From Ehretia macrophylla (lineage: Eukaryota; Streptophyta; Magnoliopsida; Boraginales; Ehretiaceae): a DNA stretch of 64,000 bases. The stretch spans positions 31,196,853-31,260,852 of the forward strand of contig CM075773.1 in the NCBI GenBank assembly GCA_037974665.1, read 5' to 3'. Below are positions 46,111 through 56,979 of the stretch, piece after piece (the stretch's first letter is position 1; every line of letters begins with the position of its first letter). The notes under the pieces are model-generated. The model saw nothing but the letters and a program-made list of their open reading frames with translations. It had not been told where the DNA came from and did not search any database. The position numbers and the translations under genes are program-made.

Positions 46111-46228
46111 GAGTGTGATCATACCAGCACTTATGCATCGGCTCCCATCAAAACTCCGAAGTTAAGTGCTCTTGGGCGAGAGTAGTACTAGGATGGGTGA
46201 CCCCCTGGGAAGTCCTCATGTTGCACCC
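46111..46228 (+). rRNA. 5S rRNA gene copy, diverged
   Basis: Starts GAGTGTG. The intermediate element and box C are intact; box A has AAGTGCTCTTGG. The CACTTATGCATCGGCTCCC variant is shared with the next gene, marking a recent local duplication. Confidence 0.9.
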
Positions 46229-46790
46229 CTCTTTTCATTTTTTTTTTGCCCCGTTTAGCCTTGCCAACATGCTTTATCCATCACATATGTAGTCTCAAGT
46301 CCCACGGCATCTTAGGCAAGACAACTTCACATTGCGTAGAGATTGGTCCCGCAAACCTAGGGCGTAAGGCTTGTGACCTTGTCTTTGTCGCTCCGGTGCC
46401 CATAACTTTTGATCTGTAAGGAGTTTTGCGATGCACAGCATACTGTTGGAAAGCTCTTCAGAAGCTCTACGATGAGGGCAGCAAGACTGCTCGATTGCGC
46501 CTATTTTCGATAGCCAAAATTGAACATTTTTATCACTTTTGGGCATCGTTTCTTCTTTTTGCACTATTTTTTAGGCCCAATTCGTTCGTCGTGAGCCGTG
46601 AAAAGGACGAGTATCCAACTAGCAGGACATTAGAGGGCTCTACAATGCATCGATATCACCTCTTGCCGTGATGCTGCGTTGTTGAAGTAGATGCGCTGTT
46701 GATAAGCCCATTGGCCTTTTGAATAGGCCGTCTCTCTTGGCTGGGACTGTGAACCGTCAACATATAAGGGCTTTGCACCCTCAGCATGAC

Positions 46791-46909
46791 GGGTGTGATC
46801 ATACCAGCACTTATGCACTGGCTCCCATAAGAACTCCGAAGTTAAGCGTGCTTGGGCGAGAGTAGTACTAGGATGGGTGACCCCCTGGAAAGTCCTCCTG
46901 TTGCACCCC
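46791..46909 (+). rRNA. 5S rRNA gene copy, promoter elements intact
   Basis: Box A, the intermediate element and the box C core all match consensus. Changes lie in the 5' domain (CACTTATGCACTGGCTCCC) and after box C (GGAAAGTCCTCC). A candidate for residual promoter activity. Confidence 0.92.
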
Positions 46910-47469
46910 TCTTTTCATTTTTTTTTTGCCTCATTTAGCCTTGCCAACATGCTTTATCCATCACAAATATATTCTCAACTCACATGGCATCTTAGGCAAG
47001 ACAACTTCACATCGTGTAGAGGCTGGTCTCGCAAACCTAGGGCGTAGGGCCTGTGACCTTGTCTCTGTCACTCCGGTTCCCATAACTTTTGATCCGTAAG
47101 GAATTTTGCAGTGCACAACATACTGTTAGAAAGCTCTTCGGAAGCTCTACGACGAGGGTAGCAAGCCTGCTCCGCTGTGCCTATTTTCAATAACCAAAAT
47201 CGAATATTTTTATCAGTTTGGGCATATTTTTTTCTTTTTACGATAGTTTTTTGGCCCAGTTTGTTCGTCGTGAGCCCCGAAAAGTATGAGTAACCAACTT
47301 GCGGAACAGTAGAGGGCTCTATAATGCATCCATATCACGTCTTGTGGTGATGTTGTGTTGTTGAAGTAGATGGGTTGTCGATAAGCCCATTGACCTTTTG
47401 AATAGGGCGTCTCTCTTGGCTGGGACTGTGAACTATCAACACATAAGGGCTTTGCACCCTCAGCTTGAC

Positions 47470-47587
47470 GGGTGCAATAATACCAACATTAATGCACCGG
47501 ATCCCATCAGAACTCCGAAGTTAAGCGCTCTTGGGTAAGAGTAGTACTAGGATGGGTGACCCTTTGGGAAGTCCTCGTGTTGCACCC
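47470..47587 (+). rRNA. 5S rRNA gene copy, diverged
   Basis: Box A has GCGCTCTTGG, similar to the copy at 46111. The intermediate element is TAAGAG; the box C core is intact. Confidence 0.9.
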
Positions 47588-47919
47588 TTTTTTCATTTTT
47601 TTTGACACATTTAGCCTTGCGAGGATACTTTATCCATCACATATATATTCTCCAGTCCCACAGCATCTTAGGCAAGACAACTTCACATCGCGTAGAGGCT
47701 GGGCCCACAAACCTAGGGCGTAGGGCCTGTGACCTGGACTCCGTCGCTCCGGTGCCTATAACTTTTGATCCGTAAGGAGTTCTGCGGGGCACAACATACT
47801 GTTGGAAAGCTCTCCAGAAGCTCTACGATGAGGGCAACAAACCTGCTCGGCTGGGCTAGTATTCGGTATCCAAAATCGAATGTTTTCATTATTTTTCATC
47901 CACTTTTCTTTTTTTAGGC

Positions 47920-48038
47920 TGGTGCGATCATACCAGCACTAATGCACTGGATCCCATCAGAACTCCGAAGTAAAGCATTTTTGGGAGAGAGTAGTACTAG
48001 GATGGGTGACCCCCAGGGAAGTTCTCGTGTTGCACCCC
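47920..48038 (+). rRNA. 5S rRNA gene copy without its normal upstream spacer
   Basis: The gene follows directly after TTTTTTAGGC of the spacer; about 230 bp, including the usual -1 C and ATAA, are deleted. The first third is near consensus. Box A is damaged (GTAAAGCATTTTTGG), and that T run could itself terminate Pol III. Confidence 0.9.
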
Positions 48039-48533
48039 TCTTTTTTTTTTTTTTGCCCCGTTTAGCCTTGCCAAGATACTTTATCCATCACATTTATATT
48101 CTTGGGCAAGACAACTTCACATCGCATAGATGCTGGGCCCACAAACCTAGGACGTGGGGCCTGCAACCTTGTTTCCGTCGCTTCGGTGCCCATAACTTTT
48201 GATCCGTAAGGAGTTTTTCAGTGCACAGCATTGCGTTGGAAAGTTCTCCTGAAGCTCTACGATGAGGGAAGAAAGTCTGCTCGGCTGTGTTTGTTTTTGG
48301 TACGCTAAATCGAACGTTTTCATAAATTTAGTGCATCATTTCTTCTTTTGCGCTATTTTTTAGGCCCAGTTTATTCGTCGTGAGCCGCGAAAAGGACGGG
48401 AACCTAACACGCAAAACATTAGAGGACTCTACAAGGCGTCGATATCATGTCTTGCAGTGATGTTGCGTTGTTGAACCAGATGGGCTGTCGATAATCCCAT
48501 TGGCCTTTTGAATGGGTTGTCTCTCTTGGATGG

Positions 48534-48587
48534 GAGAGAGTAGTACTAGGATGGATGACCCCCTGGGAAGTCCTCCTGTTACACTCC
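48534..48587 (+). pseudogene. 5S rRNA 3' fragment
   Basis: Upstream spacer (CTCTCTTGGATGGG) is fused to 5S position about 64 onward (AGAGAGTAGTAC). The 5' half and box A are gone; box C has one change. Junction at a TGGG shared by both sides. Confidence 0.88.
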
Positions 48588-48844
48588 CCTTTTCATTTTT
48601 TTGCCCTGTTTTTCCTTGCCAAGATGCTTTATCCATCACATTTATATTCTCGAGTCCCACGGTATCTTGGGCAAGACAACTTCGCATCGCGTAGAGGTTA
48701 GGCCTGCAAACCTAGGGCATGGGGTCTGTGACTTAGTCTCCGTCGCTCCGGTGCCTAGAACAGTTGATCCGTAAGGAGTTATGCGGTGCACAGGAAACTG
48801 TTGAAAAGCTCTCCGGCAACTCTACAACGGGGGCAGCAAGCTTG

Positions 48845-48900
48845 CTCGGCTGCACCTTCTCGGTTGTGCCTTCTCGGCTGCGCCTTCTCGGCTGCGCCTT
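48845..48900 (+). repeat. 14-bp minisatellite, four copies
   Basis: Unit CTCGGCTGCGCCTT, repeated four times in a row with two variant copies first. Normal spacers have a single copy of this sequence at the same place. Confidence 0.9.
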
Positions 48901-49175
48901 TTTTCGGTACCCAAAATTGAATATTTTCATCAGTTTTCGGCCGCTTTTCTTCTTTTTGCACTATCTTTTTGGCCCGGGTCTTTCATCGTGATCTGTGAAA
49001 AGGATGAGAAACTAACTCGTGGAACATTAGAGGGCTCTGCAATGCGTCGATATAATGTCTTGCTGTTTTAAGCAGATGGGTTGTCAATAAGCCCATTGGC
49101 CTTTTGAATAGGTAGTTTCTCTTGGCTGGGACTGTGAACCGTCAGCACATAAGGGCTTTGCATCATCAGCATGAC

Positions 49176-49294
49176 GGGTGTGATCATACCAACACTAATG
49201 CACTGGATCCCATTAGAACTTCGAAGTTAAGCGTGCTTAGGCGAGAGTTGTACAGGGATAGGTGACCCCCTGGGAAGTCCTCGTGTTGCACCCC
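49176..49294 (+). rRNA. 5S rRNA gene copy, diverged
   Basis: Box A is nearly intact (GTGCTTAGG). The intermediate element is followed by GTTGTACAGGG, and box C has GATAGGTGACC. Confidence 0.9.
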
Positions 49295-49855
49295 CTTTTT
49301 CATTTTTTTTTTGCCCCATTTTGCCTTGCAAGATGCTTTATCTATCACATTTATATTCTCGACTCGCATTGCATCGTGGGCAAGACAACTTAGCATTGCG
49401 TAGAGGCTGGGCCCACAAACCTAGGACGTGGGGCTTGCGACCTGGTCTCCGTCGCTCCGATGCCCGTAACTTTTGATTTGCAACGAGTTTTGTAGCACAC
49501 AACATACTGTTGGAAAGCTCTTCGGAAGCTCTATGACGAGGGCAGCAAGCCTACTCGGCTGCGCCTATTTTCAGTACCCAAAATCGAACATTTTCTTTAG
49601 TTTTGGCCATCTTTTCATCTTTTTGTGCTATTTTTTAGGCCCAGGTCATTCGTCGTGAGCCGGAAAAAGGATGATAACCTAACTCGCAGAACATGAGAAG
49701 GCTCTACAACGCGCCGATATCACGTCTTGCGGTGATGCTGCTTTGTTGAAGTAGATGGGCCATCGATAAGCCTATTGGGCCATTTGAATGGGCAGTCTCT
49801 CTTGGCTAAGACTGTCAACCGTCAACACATAAGGACTTTGCACCATCAACATGAT

Positions 49856-49974
49856 AGGTGCGATCATACCAGAACTAATGCTCCAGATCCCATCAGAACT
49901 CCGAAGTTAATAGTGCTTGGGAAAAAGTAGTACTAGGATGGGTGACCCCTTGGGAAGTCCTCGTGTTGCACCCC
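49856..49974 (+). rRNA. 5S rRNA gene copy, diverged
   Basis: Box A has TTAATAGTGC and the intermediate element is lost (GGAAAAAG). The box C core is intact. Confidence 0.9.
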
Positions 49975-50534
49975 CCATTTTCATTTTTTTTTGGCCCCAT
50001 TTTGCCTTGCCAAGATGCTTGATCCATCACATTTATATTCTCGAGTCCCATGGTATCTTAGGCAAGACAACTTCGCATCGCGTAGAGGCTCGGCCAACAA
50101 ACCTAAGGCGTAGGCCTGTGACTTGGTCTCCGTCGCTCGGTGCCCAGAACATTTGATCCGTAACAAGTTATGCAGCGCACAGCAAACAAGTGGAAAGCTC
50201 TCCAGAAGCTCTACGATCGGGGCAACAAGCTTCCTCGGCTGCACCTATTTTTCGCACCCAAAATTCAACATTTTTATTAGTTTTCGGCCACTTTTCTTCT
50301 TTTTGGGCTATTTTTTAGGCCCGGTTCATTCGTCGTGAGCCGCGATAAGGATGAGATACCAACTCGTGCAACATTAGAGGGCTCTACAACGTGTCGATAT
50401 CAAGCCTTGCGGGGATGCTGCATTGTTGATGCAGATGGGCTGTCGATAAGCCCATTGGACTTTTGAATAGGCCGTCTCTCTTGGTTGGGACTGTGAACCG
50501 TCAACACATATGGGCTTTGCACCTTCAACATGAC

Positions 50535-50653
50535 GGGTGCGATCAAGCCAGCACTAATGTACCGGATCCCATCAGAACCCCGAAGTTATGCGTGCTTGGG
50601 CGAGAGTAGTACTTGGATGGATGACCCCCTGGGAAGTCCTCATGTTGCACCCC
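50535..50653 (+). rRNA. 5S rRNA gene copy, diverged
   Basis: Box A has GTTATGCG; the intermediate element is intact. Box C has TTGGATGGATGACC. CAAGCCAGC lies in the 5' stem. Confidence 0.9.
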
Positions 50654-51099
50654 TCTTTTCATTATTTTTGCCCCGTTTTGCCTTGCTAGGATGCTTTATC
50701 CACCACATATATATTCTCGAGTCCCACGGCATCTTAGGCAAGACAATTTTGCATCGCGTAGAGGCTGGGCCCGTAAACCTAGGGCGTGGGGCCTTTGACC
50801 TGGTCTCCGTCGCTCCGGTGCCCATAACTTTTCATCCGTAAGGAATTCGCGGTGCACAGCATACCGTTGGAAAGCTCTCTAAGAGCTCTACTACGGGGGC
50901 AGCAAGCTTGCCTAGCTATGCCTATTTTCGGTACCCAAAATTGAATGTTTTCATCAATTTTGGGCCTTTTTCTTCTTTTGCGATGTTTTTGAGGCCCGGA
51001 TCGATCGTCGTGAGCAGCGAAAAGGACGAGAAACCAACTCGCGGAATATTAGAGGGCTCTACAACTCATCGATATCTCATCTTGCGGTGATGCTGCGTT

Positions 51100-51700
51100 G
51101 TTGAAGCAGAATGGCTGTCGATAAAACCATTGGCCTTTTGAATGGAGTTTTGCGGCGCACAGTATACCGTTGGAAAGCTCTTCGGAAGCTCTACGAGGAA
51201 GGTAGCAATCCTGCTCGGCTGTGCTTGTTTTTGGTACCCAAAATCCAACGTTTTCATAAATTTTTGGTATCTTTTCTTTTTTTTGCTCTGTTTTTTTTGC
51301 CCAGGTCATTTGTGGTGAGCCGGGAAAAGGACGAGAACACAACTTGCAGAACATCGTAGGGCTCTACAATGCATCGATATCACGTCTTGTAGTGATGTTG
51401 CGTTGTGGAAGTTGATGGGTTGTCGATAAGCCCATTGGCCTTTTGAATGGGCCGTCACTCTTGGATGGGACTGTGAACCGTCAACACATAAAGGCTTCGC
51501 ACCCTCAACATGACGGGGGAAACAAGCCTGCTCAACTGTGCCTGTTTTTGGAAACCCAAAATTTAACGTTTTCATCAGTTTTTGGCATATTTTCTTCTTT
51601 TTGCGATGTTTTTTAGGCCCAGGTCGTTTGTCGTGAGCCGTGAAAAGGACGAGAACCCAACTCGTGGAACATACTGTTGGAAAGCTCTCCGGGAGCTCTA
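51100..51700 (+). repeat. run of 5S units that have lost their genes
   Basis: Three consecutive junctions skip the 5S gene. At 51146 spacer AATGG joins AGTTTTGCGG. At 51516 GACGGG at the gene's start joins GGAAACAAGCC. At 51672 GGAACAT joins ACTGTTGG. Shared bases at the joins are GG, GACGGG and CAT. The next gene downstream is at 52021, so 50535-52021 has no 5S gene. Confidence 0.88.
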
Positions 51701-52020
51701 CAATGGGGGCAGCAATCCTGCTTAGCTGCACCTATTTTCGGTATCCAAAGTTGAACATTTTCATCAGTTTTGGGCAACTTTTCTTCATTTTGCGCTGTTT
51801 TTTAGACCTAAGTTGTTCGTCGTGAGCTGCGAAAAGGACGAGAACCCAACTCGCAAAACATAAGAGGGATCTACACTGCGTCGATATCACGTCTTGCTGT
51901 AATGCTATGTTGTTCAAGCAGATGGGCTGTCGATAAGCCCATTGGCTTTTGAATGGGCTGTCTCTCTTGGTTAGGACGGTGAACCATCAACACATAAAGG
52001 CTTTGCACCCTCAGCATGAC

Positions 52021-52138
52021 GGGTGTGATAATACCAGTACCTATTCACCAGATTCCATTAGAACTCTGAATTTAAGCGTGCTTGGGCGAGAATAGTACTA
52101 GGATGGGTGACCCTGTGGAAGTCCTCGTGTTGTACCCC
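52021..52138 (+). rRNA. 5S rRNA gene copy, diverged
   Basis: One base short after box C (CCCTGTGGAAG). Box A begins AATTTAAGCG; the intermediate element is CGAGAA. ATTCACC class. Confidence 0.9.
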
Positions 52139-52696
52139 TCTTTTCATTTTTTTTTGCCCCATTTTGCCTTGCCAAGATGCTTTATCCATCACATTTACAT
52201 TCTCAAGACCCATGGCATCTTAGGCTTCACAACTTCGCAGCGCGAAGAGGCTGGACCTGCATACCTAGGGCGGGGGGCCTGTGACTAGGTCTCTGTCGCC
52301 CCCGTGCCTATAACTTTTGATCCGTGAGTTATGCGGCGCACAGCATACTGTTGGAAAGCTTTCTACGAGTTGTACGACTGGGGAAGCTAGCCTTCTCGAC
52401 TGCGTCTATTTTCGGTACCTAAAATCGAACGTTTTCATCAATTTTGGGCCACTTTTCTTCATTTTGTGCTATTTTTTCATCCTGGGTCGTTCGTCGTGAG
52501 CCGCGAAAAGTATGACAACCCAACTCGTAGATCATTAGAGGGCTCTACAATGTGTCGAAGTCACCTGATGTGGTAACGCTGCGTTGTTGAAGCAGAAGGG
52601 CTTTCGATAAGCCCATTGGGCCTTTTGAATGGGCCGTCTCTCTTGGCTAGGACTATGAACTATCAACACCTAAGAAATTTGCACCCTCTGCATGAC

Positions 52697-52815
52697 GGGT
52701 GCGATCATACCAACACTAAAGCATCGGATCCCATCAGAACTCCGAAGTTGAGCGTGCTTGGTCAGGAGTAGTACTAGGATGGGTGACCCCCAGGGAAGTC
52801 CTCGTGTTGCACCCC
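52697..52815 (+). rRNA. 5S rRNA gene copy, diverged
   Basis: Box A has GTTGAGCG and the intermediate element is lost (GTCAGGAG). Box C is intact. AAAGCATCGG lies in the 5' loop. Confidence 0.9.
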
Positions 52816-53362
52816 TCTTTTCATTTTTTTTGCCCCGTTTATTCTCGCCAAGATGATTTATCCATCACATTTATATTCTTGAGTCCTACGGCAACTTGGG
52901 CAAGACAACTTCGCATCGCGTAGAGGCTGGGCCCGCAAACCTAGGGCGTGGGGTATGTGACTTGGTCACAGCCATAACATTTGATCAGTAAGGAGTTATG
53001 CGGTGCATAGCAAACCGTTGAAAAGCTCTCTGGGAGCGCTATGACGGGGGTAACAAGCCTGCTCAGCTGCGCCTATTTTTTGTACCCAAAATTGAATGGT
53101 TTCATCAGTTTTAGGCATATTTTCTTCATTTTGCGTTGTTTTTTAGGCCTGGGTCGTTCGTCAGGAGCCACGAAATGGATGAGAACCCAACTCGTGGAAG
53201 ATTAAAAGGCTCTATAACGCGTTGATATCACGTCTTGCGGTGATGCTGCGTTGTTGAAGTAGAAGGGCTATCGATAATCCCATTGGCCTTTTGAATGAGC
53301 CGTCTCTCTTGGATGGGACTGTGAACCATCAACACATAAGGGCTTTGCACCCTCAGCATGAC

Positions 53363-53480
53363 AGGTGGGATCATACTAGCAGTAATGCACTGGATCCCAT
53401 ATGAACTCTGAAGTTAAGCGTGGATGGACGAGAGTAGTTCTAGGATGGATGACCCCCTTGGAAGTCCACCTGTTGCACCG
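53363..53480 (+). rRNA. 5S rRNA gene copy, diverged
   Basis: Box A ends GCGTGGATGG; the intermediate element is intact. Box C is GGATGGATGACC; the 3' part is GTCCACCTG. Confidence 0.9.
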
Positions 53481-54039
53481 CCCTTTTCATTTTTTTGCCC
53501 CATTTTGCCTTGCCAAGATGCTTTATCCATCACATTTATATTCTCGAGTCCCATGGCAACTTGGGCAAGACAACTTCGAATCGCGTAGAGGCTGGGCCCA
53601 TAAACCTAGAGTATGGGGCCTGTGACCTGGTATCTATCACCCCAGTGCCTATAACTTTTGATCCGTAAGGAGTTATGCGGCACATAGCATATTGTTGGAA
53701 AGCTCTCCGGGAGCTCTACAACTAGGGCAGCAAGCTTGCTCATTTGCGCCTATATTTGGTAACCAAAATTGAAAGTTTTCATCAGTTTCAAACTATTTTT
53801 CTTCTTTTTGTGCTATTTTTTTGGCCCGGGTCGTTCATCGTGAGCCATGAAAAGGACGAGAACCTAACTCGCAGAACATTAGAGGGCTCTACAACTTGTT
53901 GATATAACGTGTTGCGGTGATGCTACGTTTTTGAAGCAAATGGGCTGTCGATAAACCAATTGGCCTTTTGAATGGGCTGTCTATCTTGGATGGGACTGTG
54001 AACCGTCAACAGATAAGGGTTTTGCAGCCTCAACATGAC

Positions 54040-54157
54040 AGGTGCGATCATACCAGTACTAATGTACCGAATCCCATTAGATCTCCGAATTTTAGCGTGG
54101 TTGGGCGAGAGTAGTACTAGGATGGGTGACCTTTTAGAAGTCCTCGTGGTGCACCCC
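54040..54157 (+). rRNA. 5S rRNA gene copy, diverged
   Basis: One base short in box C (GACCTTTTAGAAG). Box A begins AATTTTAGCGTGG; the intermediate element is intact. Confidence 0.9.
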
Positions 54158-54686
54158 CCTTTTCATTTCTTTTGCCCCATTTTGCTTTGCCAAGATGGTT
54201 TATCCATCACATTTATATTCTCGAGTCGCATGGTATCTTGGGAAAGACAACTTCGCATCACGTAGAGTTTAGGCCCCCAAACCTAGGGCGTGGGGCCTGT
54301 GACTAGGTCTCCGTCTCTACGGTGCCCATATCTTTTGATCCGTAAGGAGCTATGTGGCGTACAACATACCGTTAGAAAGCTTTTTGGGAGCTCTACATCG
54401 GGGGCACCAATCCTACTTGGTTACCCTATTTTTGGTACCTAAAATCGAACGTTTTCATCAGTTTTAGACCATTTTTCTTCATTTTGTGCTATTTTTTAGG
54501 ACTAGGTTGTTCGTCATGAGCTGCGAAATGGATGAGAACCCAACTCGCGAAACATTAGAGGGGTCTACAACACGTTGTTGAAGCATATGGGTAGTCGATA
54601 AGCCTATTGGCCTTTTCAATGGGCCGTCTCCCTTGGCTGGGACTATGAACCATCAACAAATAAAGGCTTTGCATCCGCAGCATGAT

Positions 54687-54804
54687 GGGTGAAATAATAC
54701 TAGCACTGATGCACTGAATCCCATTAGAACTCTGAATTTAAGCGTGCTTGGGCGAGAGTAGTACTACGATGGGTGACCCTCTGGAAGTCCTCGTGTTGCA
54801 TCCC
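54687..54804 (+). rRNA. 5S rRNA gene copy, diverged
   Basis: One base short after box C (CTCTGGAAG). Starts GGGTGAAATAATAC. Box A has one change (AATTTAAGCG); the intermediate element is intact. The upstream spacer lost about 30 bp near 54572. Confidence 0.9.
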
Positions 54805-55363
54805 CTTTTTCATTTTTTTTTGCCCCGTTTTGCCTTGCCAAGATGCTTTATCTATCACATTAACATTCTCGAGTCCCATGGCGTCTTGGCCAAGACAACT
54901 TCGCAACGCGTAGAGGCTAGGCCCGCAAACCTAGGGCATCGGGCCTGTCACTAGGTCTCCGTCACTCTCGTGCCCATAACTTTTTGTTCGTAAAGAGATA
55001 TACGACGCATAACATACCGTTGGAAAGTTCTTCGGGAGTAGTACAACGGGGGTAGCAAGCCTGCCCAGGTGCGTCTATTTTCGGTGCCCAAAATTGAACG
55101 TTTTCATCAATTTCGGGACACTTTTTTTCTTTTTCACTGTTTTTTAGGCCCGGGTCGTTCGTCGTGAGCCGCGAAAAGGACGAGAACACAACTCGCGGAA
55201 CATTAGAGGGCTCTACAATGCGTCGTTATCATATCTTGCTATAATGTTGCGTTGTTGAACTAGATGGGTTGTTGATAAGCCCATTGGCCTTTTAAATGGG
55301 CCGTCTCTCTTGGCTGGGACTATGGACCATCAACACCTAAGGGCTTTGCACCCTCAGCATGAC

Positions 55364-55482
55364 GGGTACGATCATACCAGTAATAATGCAACGGATTCCA
55401 TCAGAACTCTGAAGTTAAGCATGCTTGGGCGATAGTAGTACTAGGATGGGTGACCCCTCAAGAAGTCCTCGTGTTGCACCCC
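55364..55482 (+). rRNA. 5S rRNA gene copy, diverged
   Basis: Box A has GCATGC and the intermediate element CGATAG. The box C core is intact but followed by CCTCAAGAAG. Upstream spacer of the TGGACC type. Confidence 0.9.
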
Positions 55483-56039
55483 TCTTTTCATTTTTTTTGC
55501 CCCGTTTAACATTGCCAAGATGCTTTATCCATCACATTTATATTCTCGAGTCCCATGGCATGTTGGGCAAGACAACTTCGCATCGTGTAGAGGCTGGGTC
55601 TGCAAACTTAGGGCATGGGGCGTGTGACCTAGTCTCCGTCGCTCCAATTCCCATAACTTATCATTCGTAAGGAGTTATGCGGTGTATAGTATACCGTTGG
55701 AATGTTGTCTGGGAGCTCTACGACGGGGGCACAAGCCTGCTCAGCTGCGCCTATTTTCGGTACCCAAAATCAGACGTTTTTATCAGTTTTGGGTATCTTT
55801 TCTTCTTTTTCGCTATTTTTTAGGCCTGGGTCATTCTTCGTGAGCCACGGAAAGGATGAAAACCTAACTCGTGGAAAATTAGTGGGCTCTACAATGCGTC
55901 AATATTACGTCTTGCGGTGATGCTCTGTTGTTGAAGCAGTTGGGCTATCGATAAGCCCAATTGCCTTTTAAATGGGCCGTCTCTCTTGGTTGAGATTGTG
56001 GACCATTAACACCTAAGGGCTTTGCACCCTCAACATGAC

Positions 56040-56158
56040 TGGTGTGATCATACTAGCACTGATGCACCGGATCCCATCAGAACTACGAAGTTAAGTGTGC
56101 TTGGGCAACAGTAATACTAGGATGGGTGATCCCCTGGGAAGTCCTCGTGCTGCACCCC
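56040..56158 (+). rRNA. 5S rRNA gene copy, diverged
   Basis: Box A has AAGTGTGC, the intermediate element CAACAG, and box C GGGTGATCCCC. The 3' end is GTGCTGCACC. Confidence 0.9.
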
Positions 56159-56718
56159 TCTTTTCACTTTTTTTTGCCAGGATTAACCTTGCCAAGATGG
56201 TTCATCCATAACATTTTTATTCTCGAGTCCCACGGCATCTTGGGCTAGACAACTTCACATCGTGTAGAGGCTGGGCCCACAAATCTAGGGTATGGGGGGT
56301 GTGACCTGGTCTCTGTCGCTCCGGTGCCGATAATTTTTGATCTGTAAGGAGTTATGTGGCACATAGCATACCGTTGCAAAGCTCTCTGGGAGCTCTAAGG
56401 AGGGGGCAACAAACCTGCTCAGTTGCGCCTATTTTCGGTACCCAAAATCAAATGTTTTCATCAGTTTTGGGCATCTTTTCTTCTATTTGCACTATTTTTT
56501 AGGCCCGGGACGTTCTTCGTGAGCCGCAAAAAGGACAAAAACTGAACTCGCGGAACATTAGAGGGCTCTATAATGCATCAATATTACGTCTTGTGGTGAT
56601 GCTCCGTTGTTGAAGCAGTTGGGCTGTCGATAAGCCCAATGGCCTTTTGAATGTGCCGTCTCTCTTGGATGGGTCTGTGAACCGTCAACACATAAGGGCT
56701 TTGCACCCTCAGCATGAT

Positions 56719-56837
56719 GGGTGCGATCATGCCAGTATTAATGCTCTGAATCCCATCAGAACTCCAAAGTTAAGCGTGCTTGGGCGAGAGTAGTTCTGGA
56801 TGGGTGACCCTCTGGGAAGTCCCCGTGTTGCAACCCC
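56719..56837 (+). rRNA. 5S rRNA gene copy, last in array
   Basis: Box A, the intermediate element and the box C core are intact, with a one-base deletion before box C (GTTCTGGATGG). Last 5S gene before the LTR piece and satellite; no 5S gene is seen from here to 64000. Confidence 0.91.
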
Positions 56838-56979
56838 TTTTTCATTTTTTTTGGCCCTGTTTTGCCTTGCCAAGATGCTTTATCCATCACATTTATATTC
56901 TCGAGTCCCATGGCATCTTGGGCAGGACAACTTTGCCTCGTGTAGAGGCTAGGCCAGTAAACCTCAGGCGTGGGGCCTT

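Larger units (their letters stand above)
41321..56979 (+). repeat. tandem 5S rDNA array, block 5 (22 genes and one fragment)
   Basis: Twenty-two near full-length genes from 41679 to 56719 plus a 3' fragment at 48534. This block is the most rearranged. It has spacer deletions near 43240, 43329, 47920, 48534, 49060 and 54572, a 14-bp minisatellite at 48845, and three consecutive losses of the 5S gene at 51146, 51516 and 51672. It ends in the spacer at 56979 against the third LTR piece. Confidence 0.93.

Noticed and set aside
48845..48900. G-quadruplex or origin-like element
   Set aside because: The repeat is C/G-rich but lacks runs of three or more G at regular spacing; it is simply a slippage expansion.
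51100..51700. The 51-kb gene-less units as the direct ancestor of the 341-bp satellite
   Set aside because: Their deletion joins differ from the single satellite join (ACCTAA/TCCATCAC), so they are parallel events.
5663..56979. Cassandra-type elements (small LTR retrotransposons carrying a 5S sequence)
   Set aside because: There are no LTR ends, primer site or polypurine tract around the 5S genes. The genes are in regular head-to-tail 678-bp units with T-tract terminators, as in 5S rDNA.
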